A stretch of DNA of 64,000 nucleotides. Origin: Blautia faecicola. GTDB taxonomy: Bacteria; Bacillota; Clostridia; Lachnospirales; Lachnospiraceae. Shown here piece after piece: positions 54,063 to 62,122 of the stretch. Made by a program: the position numbers and the translations under genes. Each line of letters opens with the position of its first letter. Position 1 is the first letter of the stretch. The notes beneath the pieces are model-generated. The model ran no database searches. It was not told the DNA's origin and saw only the letters and a list, made by a program, of their open reading frames with translations. The stretch is from positions 1,445,501-1,509,500 of the forward strand of contig NZ_SDKC01000001.1 of the NCBI RefSeq assembly GCF_004123145.1, given 5' to 3'.

Positions 54063-55232
54063 ATGATTGCACAGGAATATAAAAAAATGTTAGGAGCAAA
54101 ATCCGTAATCCGTGAGATGTTTACTTACGGAACCGAACGGGCAAAAGAGATCGGAAGAGAGAATGTATTTGACTACAGTCTTGGTAATCCGTCTGTACCG
54201 GTTCCGGAAAAATTCACAAAGAAAATGATCGAACTGCTGGAGACGGAAAGCCCGGTAGCCCTTCATGGATACAGCCCGAGCCTCGGTATCGACAGCGTGC
54301 GTGAGGCGGTAGCGGTATCTCTGGAAAAACGTTTCGGTCTGCCATATAAAAAAGAACATATTTTCATGTGCTCCGGTGCTGCAGCAGCTCTGGCACATGC
54401 CTTCCGTGCAGTCACTGTCCCGGGAGATTCCATCCTTACTTTTGCACCGTTTTTCCCGGAATACAACCCGTATGTCAATCTGACAGGAGCAAAGCTGAAA
54501 GTTGTTCCGCCGGATCTGAAAGGATTCCAGATTGACTTTGAAAAATTCGAGACCATGCTGACAAACGATGTGACAGCAGTTCTGATCAATACACCGAATA
54601 ACCCGTCCGGTATCGTATACACGAACGAGACAGTCAAAGAACTGGCGCGGATCATGGAGAAAAAAGCAGCAGAATACGGTCATGAGATTTATCTGATCTC
54701 AGATGAGCCGTACCGTGAGATTGTTTTTGAAGGCGTGGATGCACCGTTTATCGCAAAATGCTATCCAAATACGATCACCTGTTACTCCTTCAGCAAATCC
54801 CTGTCCCTTCCGGGAGAGAGAATCGGTTATGTGGCGGTGTCACCGAACTGTAATGAGGCGGAAACCATCGTAGATATGTGCGGTCAGATTTCCCGCGGTA
54901 TCGGTCATAACTGCCCGGCATCCCTGATTCAGCTGGCAGTGGCAGATTGTCTGTACGATACTTCAGACCTGTCAGTGTATGAGAAAAATGCCAATATTCT
55001 CTATGATGCCCTGACCGGTATGGGATTTGAGATCGTACGCCCGGGCGGAACCTTCTACATGTTCCCGAAAGCTCCGGAACCGGATGCGGTTGCATTCTGT
55101 AAGAGAGCGATGAAACAGGATCTGCTGTTAGTACCTGGCGATACCTTCGGCTGCCCGGGATATTTCCGTATGGCTTACTGCATCGAGACGGAGAAAGTAG
55201 AACGGTCTCTGGATGCGTTCCGAAAACTGTAA
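54063..55232 (+). CDS. PLP-dependent aminotransferase, class I/II
   Basis: A 389-residue aminotransferase resembling aspartate or aromatic enzymes. Motifs are FDYSLGNPSVPVPEKFTKKM, the cofactor loop MCSGAAAALAHAFRAV, INTPNNPSGIVYTNE, DEPYREIVFEG and the PLP lysine in CYSFSKSLSLPGERIGY. The C-terminus has LLLVPGDTFGCPGYFRMAYC with the carboxylate-binding Arg. AAGGAGACTGACT precedes the ATG. It is monocistronic, ended by a perfect terminator. The substrate is not evident. Confidence 0.92.
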   Translation: MIAQEYKKMLGAKSVIREMFTYGTERAKEIGRENVFDYSLGNPSVPVPEKFTKKMIELLETESPVALHGYSPSLGIDSVREAVAVSLEKRFGLPYKKEHIFMCSGAAAALAHAFRAVTVPGDSILTFAPFFPEYNPYVNLTGAKLKVVPPDLKGFQIDFEKFETMLTNDVTAVLINTPNNPSGIVYTNETVKELARIMEKKAAEYGHEIYLISDEPYREIVFEGVDAPFIAKCYPNTITCYSFSKSLSLPGERIGYVAVSPNCNEAETIVDMCGQISRGIGHNCPASLIQLAVADCLYDTSDLSVYEKNANILYDALTGMGFEIVRPGGTFYMFPKAPEPDAVAFCKRAMKQDLLLVPGDTFGCPGYFRMAYCIETEKVERSLDAFRKL

Positions 55233-55258
55233 AAGAAATAAGAGAAGAGATAGCAAAA

Positions 55259-55297
55259 GAAAAGGTGATGGAACAGAGAAGCTCCATCACCTTTTCT
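55259..55297 (+). terminator. Terminator after the aminotransferase gene
   Basis: AAAAGGTGATGGA and TCCATCACCTTTT, 13 pairs, with a ten-base loop. Confidence 0.93.
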
Positions 55298-55366
55298 TGA
55301 AATATAGTTATGATACTTGGAAATGATCTTGCTGCATGGAAATGGTAAATACCATGCGGCAGAACG

Positions 55367-55404
55367 AAAAAACGCCCGCCACCTGCGATGCAAATGACGA
55401 ACGC
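55367..55404 (-). terminator. Possible terminator of the tRNA gene
   Basis: On the - strand AACGTTCGTC-like and GGCGGGCGTT arms pair with several G-T pairs and one bulge, then TTTTTT. Confidence 0.4.
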
Positions 55405-55412
55405 TTCTGGAA

Positions 55413-55485
55413 AGCTGAAAATGGGACTTGAACCCACGACCCCTTCATTACGAGTGAAGTGCTCTACCAACTGAGCTATTTCAGC
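55413..55485 (-). tRNA. tRNA-Thr, anticodon CGU
   Basis: A 73-base cloverleaf without encoded CCA. The acceptor arms are GCTGAAA and TTTCAGC, the D arm is GCTCAGTTGGTAGAGC, the anticodon stem CTTCA/TGAAG encloses CTCGTAA (anticodon CGT), and the T arm contains GGTTCAAGTCC. It reads ACG codons. Confidence 0.95.
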
Positions 55486-55506
55486 CTGTGACTCAACACA
55501 AAAGAT

Positions 55507-55535
55507 ATTATATATGATTTGTGAAAAAAAGGCAA
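55507..55535 (-). promoter_or_regulatory. Promoter of tRNA-Thr
   Basis: On the - strand TTGCCT and TATAAT are 17 bases apart, with the -10 box ending about 21 bases before the mature tRNA. Confidence 0.7.
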
Positions 55536-55630
55536 GAGCTTTTGTGCATTTTTATGGAACTTTTTGAAAAAACAGGAAAACTCATCAAAAACAGGACGGA
55601 AAGACAGAGAATATGAGGCTGGTTCGCGCT

Positions 55631-55658
55631 TTGAAATCTGAGGAGAGTATGATATAAT
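55631..55658 (+). promoter_or_regulatory. Promoter of the topB operon
   Basis: TTGAAA and TATAAT are 16 bases apart. The -10 box is the first bases of the repeat described next; a second TATAAT occurs in its second unit. Confidence 0.6.
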
Positions 55659-55799
55659 GAGCGTTAACGAGCCAGAAGCGTGCTTGCACGGTTATGGGGA
55701 GCGGCGAATGGCGATCATGAACGAAGTTCATGATATAATGAGCGTCAGCGAGCGGGAACAAACGCAGTTTGTTCATCGGGAGCGGCAATGGCGATAGTA
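55649..55799 (+). repeat. Two-unit tandem repeat in the topB leader
   Basis: Two related units of about 75 bases start ATGATATAATGAGCGT at 55649 and near 55732, and each ends GGGAGCGGC-(G)AATGGCGAT. Between these fixed blocks lie different hairpins: a GCGTG/CACGG type in the first and the perfect GAACAAAC-GCA-GTTTGTTC in the second. ATGAAC-GAA-GTTCAT joins the units. It forms most of the topB leader. Confidence 0.7.
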
Positions 55800-55855
55800 T
55801 GCCAGAGTGTAAGAGAATAAGAATCATGTCAGAACAGACAGAAATGAGGATAAAA

Positions 55856-58048
55856 ATGAAAACCTTAGTATTGGCAGAAAAACCTTCTGTGGGAAGGGAC
55901 ATCGGCCGGGTGCTTCACTGTACGCCACAGGGAAACGGATTCCTAGAAGGAAAGGATTATATCGTTACCTGGGGACTGGGACATCTGGTCACCTTAAAAG
56001 ACCCGGAAGGATACGATAAAAAATATAAAGAATGGAAGATGGAAGAACTTCCGATCGTGCCGAAAAAACTGGAAACCGAAGTGATCCGACAGACGGCAAA
56101 ACAGTTCCAGACGGTGAAAAAACAGGTACAGCGGCAGGATGTCAAAGAGATCGTGATTGCGACGGATGCCGGAAGAGAGGGAGAACTGGTGGCGCGCTGG
56201 ATCTTAAAAGAAGCGAGAAACCAGAAACCGTGCCGGAGACTGTGGGTGTCTTCCGTGACAGACAAGGCGATCCGGGATGGATTTGCTCATCTGAAAAACA
56301 GCAAAGAGTACGATCCGTTATACCGGGCAGCAGTGTCCCGCGCAGAAGCGGACTGGCTGGTCGGCATCAACGCGACCAGAGCACTGACCTGCAAATATAA
56401 CGCACAGTTGTCCTGCGGCCGGGTACAGACTCCTACGCTTGCGATGATCCAGGCGAGAGAAAATGAGATCCACCAGTTTGTGCCGGAAAGCTACTATACG
56501 ATCACAGCAAAAACAGACGGTATCACATTTACCTGGAAAGAAGGAAAAACAGGCAGCCTCCGCACTTATCAGAAAGAGCGTGCCGAGGAGATCAAAAAGA
56601 AATGTGAGAACCACAGCCTGATCATCAAAAAGACAGAAAAGAAAGAGAAAAAAGTATACCCGCCACTCCTGTATGATCTGACCGAACTTCAGCGGGATGC
56701 GAACAAACGGTTTGGATTTTCCGCAAAAGAGACTCTGAATATTATGCAGCGCCTCTATGAGAATCATAAAGTACTTACCTATCCAAGAACAGACTCCCGG
56801 TATCTGACCTCGGATGTTGTGGGAACCTTATCGGAGCGTCTGGATGCCTGTGCGGTCGGTCCGTACCGGAAGATGGCACTGACAGTAAAAGCACAGCACC
56901 CGGAGACGAAAAAATGGTCTTTTGTGGATAATAAAAAAGTATCTGACCACCATGCGATCATCCCTACGGAACAGTTCGTGGATCTGACGCATATGACAAA
57001 TGAGGAGCGAAAAATCTATGATCTCGTGGTGCGCCGGTTTTTAAGCGCTTTCTACCCGCCGTGCAGATATGAAGAGACGGTGATCTATGCAGAGAGCGCG
57101 GGTGAACAGTTTGTTGCCAGAGGAAAAGTCATGATCGACGAGGGATTCCGTCAGACGCAGGAACTGGATACGGAGGATGAAGAAGATACCTCCCGGGAAC
57201 TCAAAGATCAGACGCTTCCGAAGATCAGCCAGGGAATGGAAATGAAACAGGTGCGGGTGGATATCCGGGAAGGGAAAACCACGCCGCCGCCACGTTTTAC
57301 CGAGGCAACACTGCTTTCTGCGATGGAAAATCCGGTAAAATACATGGAAAACAAAGACCGCGAGATGGTAAAAACTATCGGAGAAACCGGCGGACTCGGA
57401 ACGGTTGCCACGAGAGCGGATATTATCGAGAAATTGTTCCACACGTTCTTGCTGGAAAAGAAGGGCAACGAGATCCATATTACATCCAAGGCAAAACAGC
57501 TGTTGGAGTTAGTGCCGGAGGATCTGAAAAAGCCGGAACTGACTGCCGAGTGGGAGATGAAGCTTTCGAAAATTGCAAAAGGAGAGCTGGACGACCGTGC
57601 GTTTATGAGTGAGATCCGCGGCTATACCAAAGAACTGCTGCAGGAGATCCGCACGGAAGAGGGAACCTTCCGCCATGAAAACATGACAAATAAAAAATGC
57701 CCGAACTGCGGGAAACGCTTGCTTGCCGTCAATGGAAAGAACGCGAAACTTCTGGTGTGCCAGGATCGTGCCTGCGGATACCGCGAAACCGTATCCCGCA
57801 CAACGAACGCGAGATGTCCGGTCTGCCATAAGCGGATGGAAATGATCGGAAAAGGGGATGACAGTATGTTTGTCTGCTCCTGCGGACACAAAGAACGTCT
57901 CTCCAAATTCCAGGAGCGACGGAAAAAAGAGGGCGGCGGTGTATCCAAACGGGACGTGCATGCTTATATGAAGAAACAGCAGAAAGAGGCAAAAGAACCG
58001 GTGAATTCTGCATTTGCCGATGCATTGAAGAATATCCGGCTGAACTAG
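55856..58048 (+). CDS. topB: DNA topoisomerase III (type IA)
   Basis: A 730-residue topoisomerase. The Toprim domain opens KTLVLAEKPSVGRDIGRVLH, with acidic residues in IATDAGREGELVARW. The active-site Tyr is in VLTYPRTDSRYLTSD. SCGRVQTPTLAMI and GLGTVATRADIIEKL are type IA blocks. The C-terminus has a zinc-ribbon part (KCPNCGKRL; CQDRACGY; CPVCHKRM; CSCGHK). GAGGATAAAA fixes the ATG at 55856, although the frame is open upstream to 55769. The NA37-type nucleoid protein gene starts nine bases after its stop. Confidence 0.94.
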   Translation: MKTLVLAEKPSVGRDIGRVLHCTPQGNGFLEGKDYIVTWGLGHLVTLKDPEGYDKKYKEWKMEELPIVPKKLETEVIRQTAKQFQTVKKQVQRQDVKEIVIATDAGREGELVARWILKEARNQKPCRRLWVSSVTDKAIRDGFAHLKNSKEYDPLYRAAVSRAEADWLVGINATRALTCKYNAQLSCGRVQTPTLAMIQARENEIHQFVPESYYTITAKTDGITFTWKEGKTGSLRTYQKERAEEIKKKCENHSLIIKKTEKKEKKVYPPLLYDLTELQRDANKRFGFSAKETLNIMQRLYENHKVLTYPRTDSRYLTSDVVGTLSERLDACAVGPYRKMALTVKAQHPETKKWSFVDNKKVSDHHAIIPTEQFVDLTHMTNEERKIYDLVVRRFLSAFYPPCRYEETVIYAESAGEQFVARGKVMIDEGFRQTQELDTEDEEDTSRELKDQTLPKISQGMEMKQVRVDIREGKTTPPPRFTEATLLSAMENPVKYMENKDREMVKTIGETGGLGTVATRADIIEKLFHTFLLEKKGNEIHITSKAKQLLELVPEDLKKPELTAEWEMKLSKIAKGELDDRAFMSEIRGYTKELLQEIRTEEGTFRHENMTNKKCPNCGKRLLAVNGKNAKLLVCQDRACGYRETVSRTTNARCPVCHKRMEMIGKGDDSMFVCSCGHKERLSKFQERRKKEGGGVSKRDVHAYMKKQQKEAKEPVNSAFADALKNIRLN

Positions 58049-58057
58049 GAGGAAAAG

Positions 58058-59071
58058 ATGCAAAAAGAAGATGTTCGGTTACGACAGGTGATCATACATA
58101 TTATGGATTCTACGATGGGGATGCCGGTGCTGTCCGACCAGGTGATTGATTTCGGATCGGACTTTGGGGATTTCCTGCGGGCACATATTTTTCGGCTGTT
58201 AGAGAGCGATGATATGAAAAAATGTTCTTTTGACGAAGGCTCTCAGGTACAGGCGGAACTGGAAGCGTACAGCGAAGAAAACTTTATCCCGGTCAGTCAG
58301 AAACTGGGAGAACTGCTTTACAGTGTTATGAATAAAAATATCGACATTCCGCCGGCGGATCTTCTGGTGGTGGAATATGAGATCGAACAGCAGCGTTTTC
58401 TGGCGCTGTTAAAGATGAATTATAAAACGTATTACACCCACATGACGGACTCGGATCCGTGGGGAAACAGCAATTCCGTCATCAAACAGAAAGCGATCTT
58501 GCCGGGGGAAAACCAGAAACTGGCAGAGGCGGCGCTGATCGATCTGGCGGATAAAAACCTGAAGGTCATCGAGAAAAAATATGATGTCAACGGAGTAAAG
58601 ACAAATTATTTTTCTCAGCTGTTTTTGCAGTGCCACGGTTCCTTGTCACCAAAATCCAAACTGGCGATCGTGGCAAAAGCAGTGGACGATGTGCAGAAAA
58701 AGTTTTATCACGAGTCCGAGCAGTTTGAGGTGCAGATGGAGACGAAAAGCATCATCAATCAGGCACTGGAAGAAGATGGGGGCTTCGCGGTGCCGGTACT
58801 GATCGATAAGATTTTCAAAGAACAGGAAGAGATGAAGGAACAGGTGATTGAAAAGCTGGATAAGTATCATCTGACGGAGACGGAAGTGGAACCGCAGAAT
58901 CCGGCGACAACCAGAAAATACGGAAAACAGAACCTGATCACCGATACCGGTATTGAGATCCGGATCCCGATGGAACAGTATCAGAACAAAGATAAAGTTG
59001 ATTTTATCACGAATCCGGACGGAACGATCTCCGTACTGATCAAAAATGTAGGAAGTATTATCAGCAAATAA
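58058..59071 (+). CDS. NA37/YejK-type nucleoid-associated protein
   Basis: A 337-residue soluble protein. RLRQVIIHIMDSTMGMPVLS and the segments DFLRAHIFRLLESDDMKKC and LLVVEYEIEQQRFLALLKMN resemble PF04245 (NA37/YejK), whose members bind the nucleoid. The late parts VDDVQKKFYHESEQFEVQME and IEIRIPMEQYQNKDKVDFIT fit the same family. AGGAGGAAAAG before the ATG and nine bases from topB indicate one operon, which agrees with a DNA-linked role. Biochemical function is unknown. Confidence 0.85.
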   Translation: MQKEDVRLRQVIIHIMDSTMGMPVLSDQVIDFGSDFGDFLRAHIFRLLESDDMKKCSFDEGSQVQAELEAYSEENFIPVSQKLGELLYSVMNKNIDIPPADLLVVEYEIEQQRFLALLKMNYKTYYTHMTDSDPWGNSNSVIKQKAILPGENQKLAEAALIDLADKNLKVIEKKYDVNGVKTNYFSQLFLQCHGSLSPKSKLAIVAKAVDDVQKKFYHESEQFEVQMETKSIINQALEEDGGFAVPVLIDKIFKEQEEMKEQVIEKLDKYHLTETEVEPQNPATTRKYGKQNLITDTGIEIRIPMEQYQNKDKVDFITNPDGTISVLIKNVGSIISK

Positions 59072-59104
59072 AATAATAAATAAGAGACAAAGAGGGTTAT
59101 GAGT

Positions 59105-59803
59105 ATGAAGAAAAAAACAGTGCTGCTGGCACTTATGCTGGCGGGAGTGATGGGACTGTCCGGATGTAAAGCCTGGGATGTAGTCTGTGATGTACTGGCT
59201 GTCGGAACCACAAAAGTGGAAAAAGATAACGGAACGAAGGTGGATCTTGAGGGGAAGACACCGGAGGTAAAAGACGATGACAGTACAGATCTGGAAACGG
59301 CAGACAGCAAAACGACTTTCGGAAATGACGAAAAAACGAACGACACGAAAAAGAATGATACGAAAAAGAGTGACACAAAAGACAGCACGACGGACAGTAA
59401 CAAGACGGATAAAAAGAGGGTAACGATGCCTTCCGAGACACCGACACCGGAACCGAGTCATACGCCGACACCGACGCCGTCTGTGGCGGAAAAGAAAGAG
59501 GAAAGCGGTCACATGATCACCTGCACCTCTCCGGTCAATGTGCGTGATGCGGCAAGCAGCCAGAGCCATGTGATCGGGGAACTCGCAAAGGGAGATCAGG
59601 TGGAAAAAATTGGTGAGGACGGCGGCTGGATAAAGATTCGCTACCAGGGACAGGAAGCCTGGGTATACGAGGATTATATGTCGGAGAAAAACAGCCGGAA
59701 AGAGGAAACAAAAACAGAAACATCGAAACAGACAGATCGTTCTGCCGATGAGAAATCAGAAACGTATCATTTCGGAAATGCTGGAGAAGACCAGACAGAT
59801 TAA
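59105..59803 (+). CDS. SH3-domain lipoprotein
   Basis: A 232-residue surface protein. The start at 59105 (MKKKTVLLALMLAG) is eight bases after GAGGG and gives a lipobox (GLSGC). A linker of about 100 residues rich in Asp, Lys and Thr (DTKKNDTKKSDTKDSTTD) and then PTPEPSHTPTPTP lead to one bacterial SH3 domain (about 138-195: SPVNVRDAASSQSHVIGELA, WIKIRYQGQEAWVYEDYM). Such domains bind peptidoglycan. The tail is again charged. It probably works with the carboxypeptidase encoded next; the binding target is inferred. Confidence 0.9.
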   Translation: MKKKTVLLALMLAGVMGLSGCKAWDVVCDVLAVGTTKVEKDNGTKVDLEGKTPEVKDDDSTDLETADSKTTFGNDEKTNDTKKNDTKKSDTKDSTTDSNKTDKKRVTMPSETPTPEPSHTPTPTPSVAEKKEESGHMITCTSPVNVRDAASSQSHVIGELAKGDQVEKIGEDGGWIKIRYQGQEAWVYEDYMSEKNSRKEETKTETSKQTDRSADEKSETYHFGNAGEDQTD

Positions 59804-59869
59804 CGAAACCAGATGGTGATAAAAGATTAAGGAAAAAGTGTGAGGGATAGACCCCTCATAAGGATTCAC

Positions 59870-59900
59870 AGGAGGACATGCCCTGTGGCATGGAAAAACA
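59870..59900 (+). promoter_or_regulatory. Ribosome site with a hairpin before the carboxypeptidase start
   Basis: CAGGAGG (59869-59875) is 25 bases from the ATG at 59901. Between them CATGCC-CTGT-GGCATG folds as a 6-bp hairpin; when folded, the remaining distance is nine bases, a normal spacing. An ATG lying two bases after the site is out of frame. Confidence 0.55.
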
Positions 59901-61004
59901 ATGGCGAAAAAGAGAATGACAAAAAAAGAAAGAATGCGGCAAAGAAGACGGAAACAGAGACTGATGTTTGGCGGTGGATTGCTGCTTGTGGCGGTTGTAT
60001 TTACCGCGATCCTGCTTCTGCTCAGTTCCAAAGGATGCGGACCATCAAAAGCAGAGGACGGTGAGGTGGAAGCGGTGCCGTCCGCGGAGGCTACAGAGGA
60101 GCCGACAGCTGAACCGACACCGACGGCAGAACCGGTACCATCGGTCGATATCAGCGATATCAACAGCCAGTCCGGGATTCTGGTGAGACTTTCTGACGGT
60201 GAAGTAGTGGCAGAAAAAGACGCAGATGCAAAGATTTATCCTGCATCCATGACAAAGATCATGACAGCGATCGTCGGTCTGGAGAATCTGTCGGATCTGA
60301 ACGAGACGATCACGATCGACCGGGATATGTATGACCGGCTGTATATCGAAGGCGCTTCTCTGGCGGGTTTCGGAGCGGGAGATGAAGTAAAGGCAATCGA
60401 TATCCTTTACGGCGTGATGCTTCCTTCCGGCGCAGAGTGCTGCGTGGGACTGGCACAGCATCTGTTCGGCTCCGAGGAGAATTTTGTGGCAAAGATGAAT
60501 GAAAAGGCAGCAGAACTGGGTATGGACAATACACATTTTGTGACCTGTACAGGACTGCATGATGAAAATCATTATACAACCGTGCGTGATCTGACCAAAC
60601 TGTTAAGTTACGCCCTGCAGAATGATACCTTCCGGCAGATCTACTGCACCTCAGAATATACGACAAGTGCTACCGCATCCGCACCGGAAGGACTGCATTT
60701 CCTGAGTACGATGTTCAAGAAGATGGATTCTCCCGCGGTCAATGGCGGAGAGATCGAAGGCGGAAAGACCGGATATACCAGCGAAGCCGGACAGTGTCTG
60801 GCGAGTCTTGCCAAAGTAGACGATGTGGAATATATCCTGGTGACCGCAGGAGCCCCGGGAGGACCTTCCACCGAGCCATACCATATCGAGGATGCCAAAA
60901 CCGTCTATAACCGTATCCAGGCGGGAGAACAGGGATCTGTGGCAGATACGGCAGCAGATTCACAGGATGATCAGGCGACGACAGGGACGGACGAAGCTGC
61001 CTGA
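59901..61004 (+). CDS. D-alanyl-D-alanine carboxypeptidase (S11, DacA type)
   Basis: A 367-residue penicillin-binding-type enzyme that trims pentapeptides. A basic N-terminus and one helix (about 22-42) anchor it; a Glu/Pro/Thr linker (TEEPTAEPTPTAEPVP) leads to the catalytic domain. Ser116 is in SMTK, and the third motif is GGKTGYT. The second motif, usually S-x-N, reads SGA (LPSGAECC), a variant found in clostridial relatives. FVTCTGLHDENHYTT is the usual following block. The end is a short acidic tail instead of the amphipathic helix of DacA proteins. The start codon is discussed with the leader hairpin. Confidence 0.93.
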   Translation: MAKKRMTKKERMRQRRRKQRLMFGGGLLLVAVVFTAILLLLSSKGCGPSKAEDGEVEAVPSAEATEEPTAEPTPTAEPVPSVDISDINSQSGILVRLSDGEVVAEKDADAKIYPASMTKIMTAIVGLENLSDLNETITIDRDMYDRLYIEGASLAGFGAGDEVKAIDILYGVMLPSGAECCVGLAQHLFGSEENFVAKMNEKAAELGMDNTHFVTCTGLHDENHYTTVRDLTKLLSYALQNDTFRQIYCTSEYTTSATASAPEGLHFLSTMFKKMDSPAVNGGEIEGGKTGYTSEAGQCLASLAKVDDVEYILVTAGAPGGPSTEPYHIEDAKTVYNRIQAGEQGSVADTAADSQDDQATTGTDEAA

Positions 61005-61111
61005 AAGATTTTAAGGAAAAGTTAAGAAAAAAGAAGAAAGATTCGTCAGAAGTGTATGGTATGATAGGAACATCAAAGGAGATCTTATTATACTAACAGG
61101 TTCGAATAGAC

Positions 61112-61153
61112 AGAAGTGTTTTCCGTGCGGCCACATGGAAAACACTTCTTTTG
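61112..61153 (+). terminator. Terminator after the carboxypeptidase gene
   Basis: AGAAGTGTTTTCC and GGAAAACACTTCT form 13 pairs followed by TTTG. Confidence 0.92.
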
Positions 61154-61175
61154 TATACGTAATTTCCTGTAAAGT

Positions 61176-61215
61176 AAAAAAATGACCCGAAAGCATCAGC
61201 TTCCAGGCCATTTTC
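61176..61215 (-). terminator. Terminator of rpmB
   Basis: On the - strand AAAATGGCC and GGGTCATTTT pair with one mismatch and run into T7, about 20 bases after the stop codon. Confidence 0.7.
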
Positions 61216-61236
61216 TCAAGTTAAGGGATGCAAATA

Positions 61237-61422
61237 TTATGCTCTTTCAACTTTGCCGGATCTCAGGCAAGAAGTACAAACGTACATTTTCTTAGCTCCA
61301 CCGTCTACCTTAACCTTTACAGATTTTACATTGGATTTCCACATTTTGTTAGATCTTCTATGGGAATGGCTCACGTTGTTTCCGAAATGAGCACCTTTTT
61401 CACAGATCGCACACTTTGCCAT
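61237..61422 (-). CDS. rpmB: 50S ribosomal protein L28
   Basis: A 61-residue ribosomal protein. MAKCAICEKGAHFGNNVSHS and the end MYVCTSCLRSGKVERA show the zinc-type version with CxxC pairs at both ends (Cys4/Cys7 and Cys49/Cys52). The start follows AAGGAGGTGCAGTC. The gene is divergent from asp23-fakA-recG, the usual Firmicutes order. Confidence 0.98.
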   Translation of the reverse strand: MAKCAICEKGAHFGNNVSHSHRRSNKMWKSNVKSVKVKVDGGAKKMYVCTSCLRSGKVERA

Positions 61423-61485
61423 GACTGCACCTCCTTAACACTATTTATCGTAATCGTTCGTAATCATAGATTCGCAACACTAGAT

Positions 61486-61514
61486 ATTCTAACAGAAGAA
61501 TTATCATTTTGCAA
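61486..61514 (-). promoter_or_regulatory. Promoter of rpmB
   Basis: On the - strand TTGCAA and TAGAAT are 17 bases apart, 64 bases before the start codon. The remaining 230 bases to asp23 hold a TATAAT near 61567 (+) with only a poor -35; no other feature is seen. Confidence 0.65.
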
Positions 61515-61741
61515 GCAAAAATATAAATTTTTCAAAAATTATATTTCTTTTTCTACAAAAACAGGTTATAATACATACAGTATAATTCATGAACGAGGGA
61601 ATTTCTACCCCAAAATGGATTATAAAATGAGAAAAAGAGCAGGTTATTGTAGAAGACTCAAAAAGTGTCCGGGCAGCAGAACCGGAAAACCGGAGAAGAC
61701 GAACGGCGGGCAGAACAATAACCGGGAATGGAGGTTGACCT

Positions 61742-62098
61742 ATGAAAGGGCGTATGAACACGGGAATGGGAGAAATTACCATCAACACAGATGTAATCGC
61801 CACTTATGCAGGCAGTGTGGCTGTGGAGTGTTTCGGTATTGTAGGTATGGCTGCAGTAAATATGAAAGACGGTCTGGTAAAACTTTTGAAGAGAGACAGT
61901 CTCAAACATGGAATCAACGTTACATTAAATGAAAACAAGATCTCCCTGGATTTCCATGTGATTGTAGCTTACGGAGTAAGTATCCGTGCGGTTTCTGACA
62001 ACCTGATTGCCAATGTAAAATATAAAGTGGAGGCATTCACCGGTATTGAAGTGGAAAACATCAATATTCTGGTAGAAGGCGTCCGTGTGATTGATTAA
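61742..62098 (+). CDS. Asp23/Gls24 family protein
   Basis: A 118-residue protein (YloU-like) of the alkaline-shock family. GEITINTDVIATYAGSVAVE, then CFGIVGMA, is the family start, and VIVAYGVSIRAVSDNLIANV and GIEVENINILVEGVRV the rest. It is nearly always next to the DAK2-domain gene, as here (24 bases), and may help fatty-acid kinase or envelope functions. GGAGGTTGACCT sets the start. Confidence 0.95.
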   Translation: MKGRMNTGMGEITINTDVIATYAGSVAVECFGIVGMAAVNMKDGLVKLLKRDSLKHGINVTLNENKISLDFHVIVAYGVSIRAVSDNLIANVKYKVEAFTGIEVENINILVEGVRVID

Positions 62099-62122
62099 TT
62101 GAAGGAGGAGCTTTAGAAAGCG

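Noticed and set aside
61228-61932. 234-codon + strand frame across rpmB and asp23
   Set aside because: It is antisense to rpmB and out of frame with asp23, both of which are certain genes.
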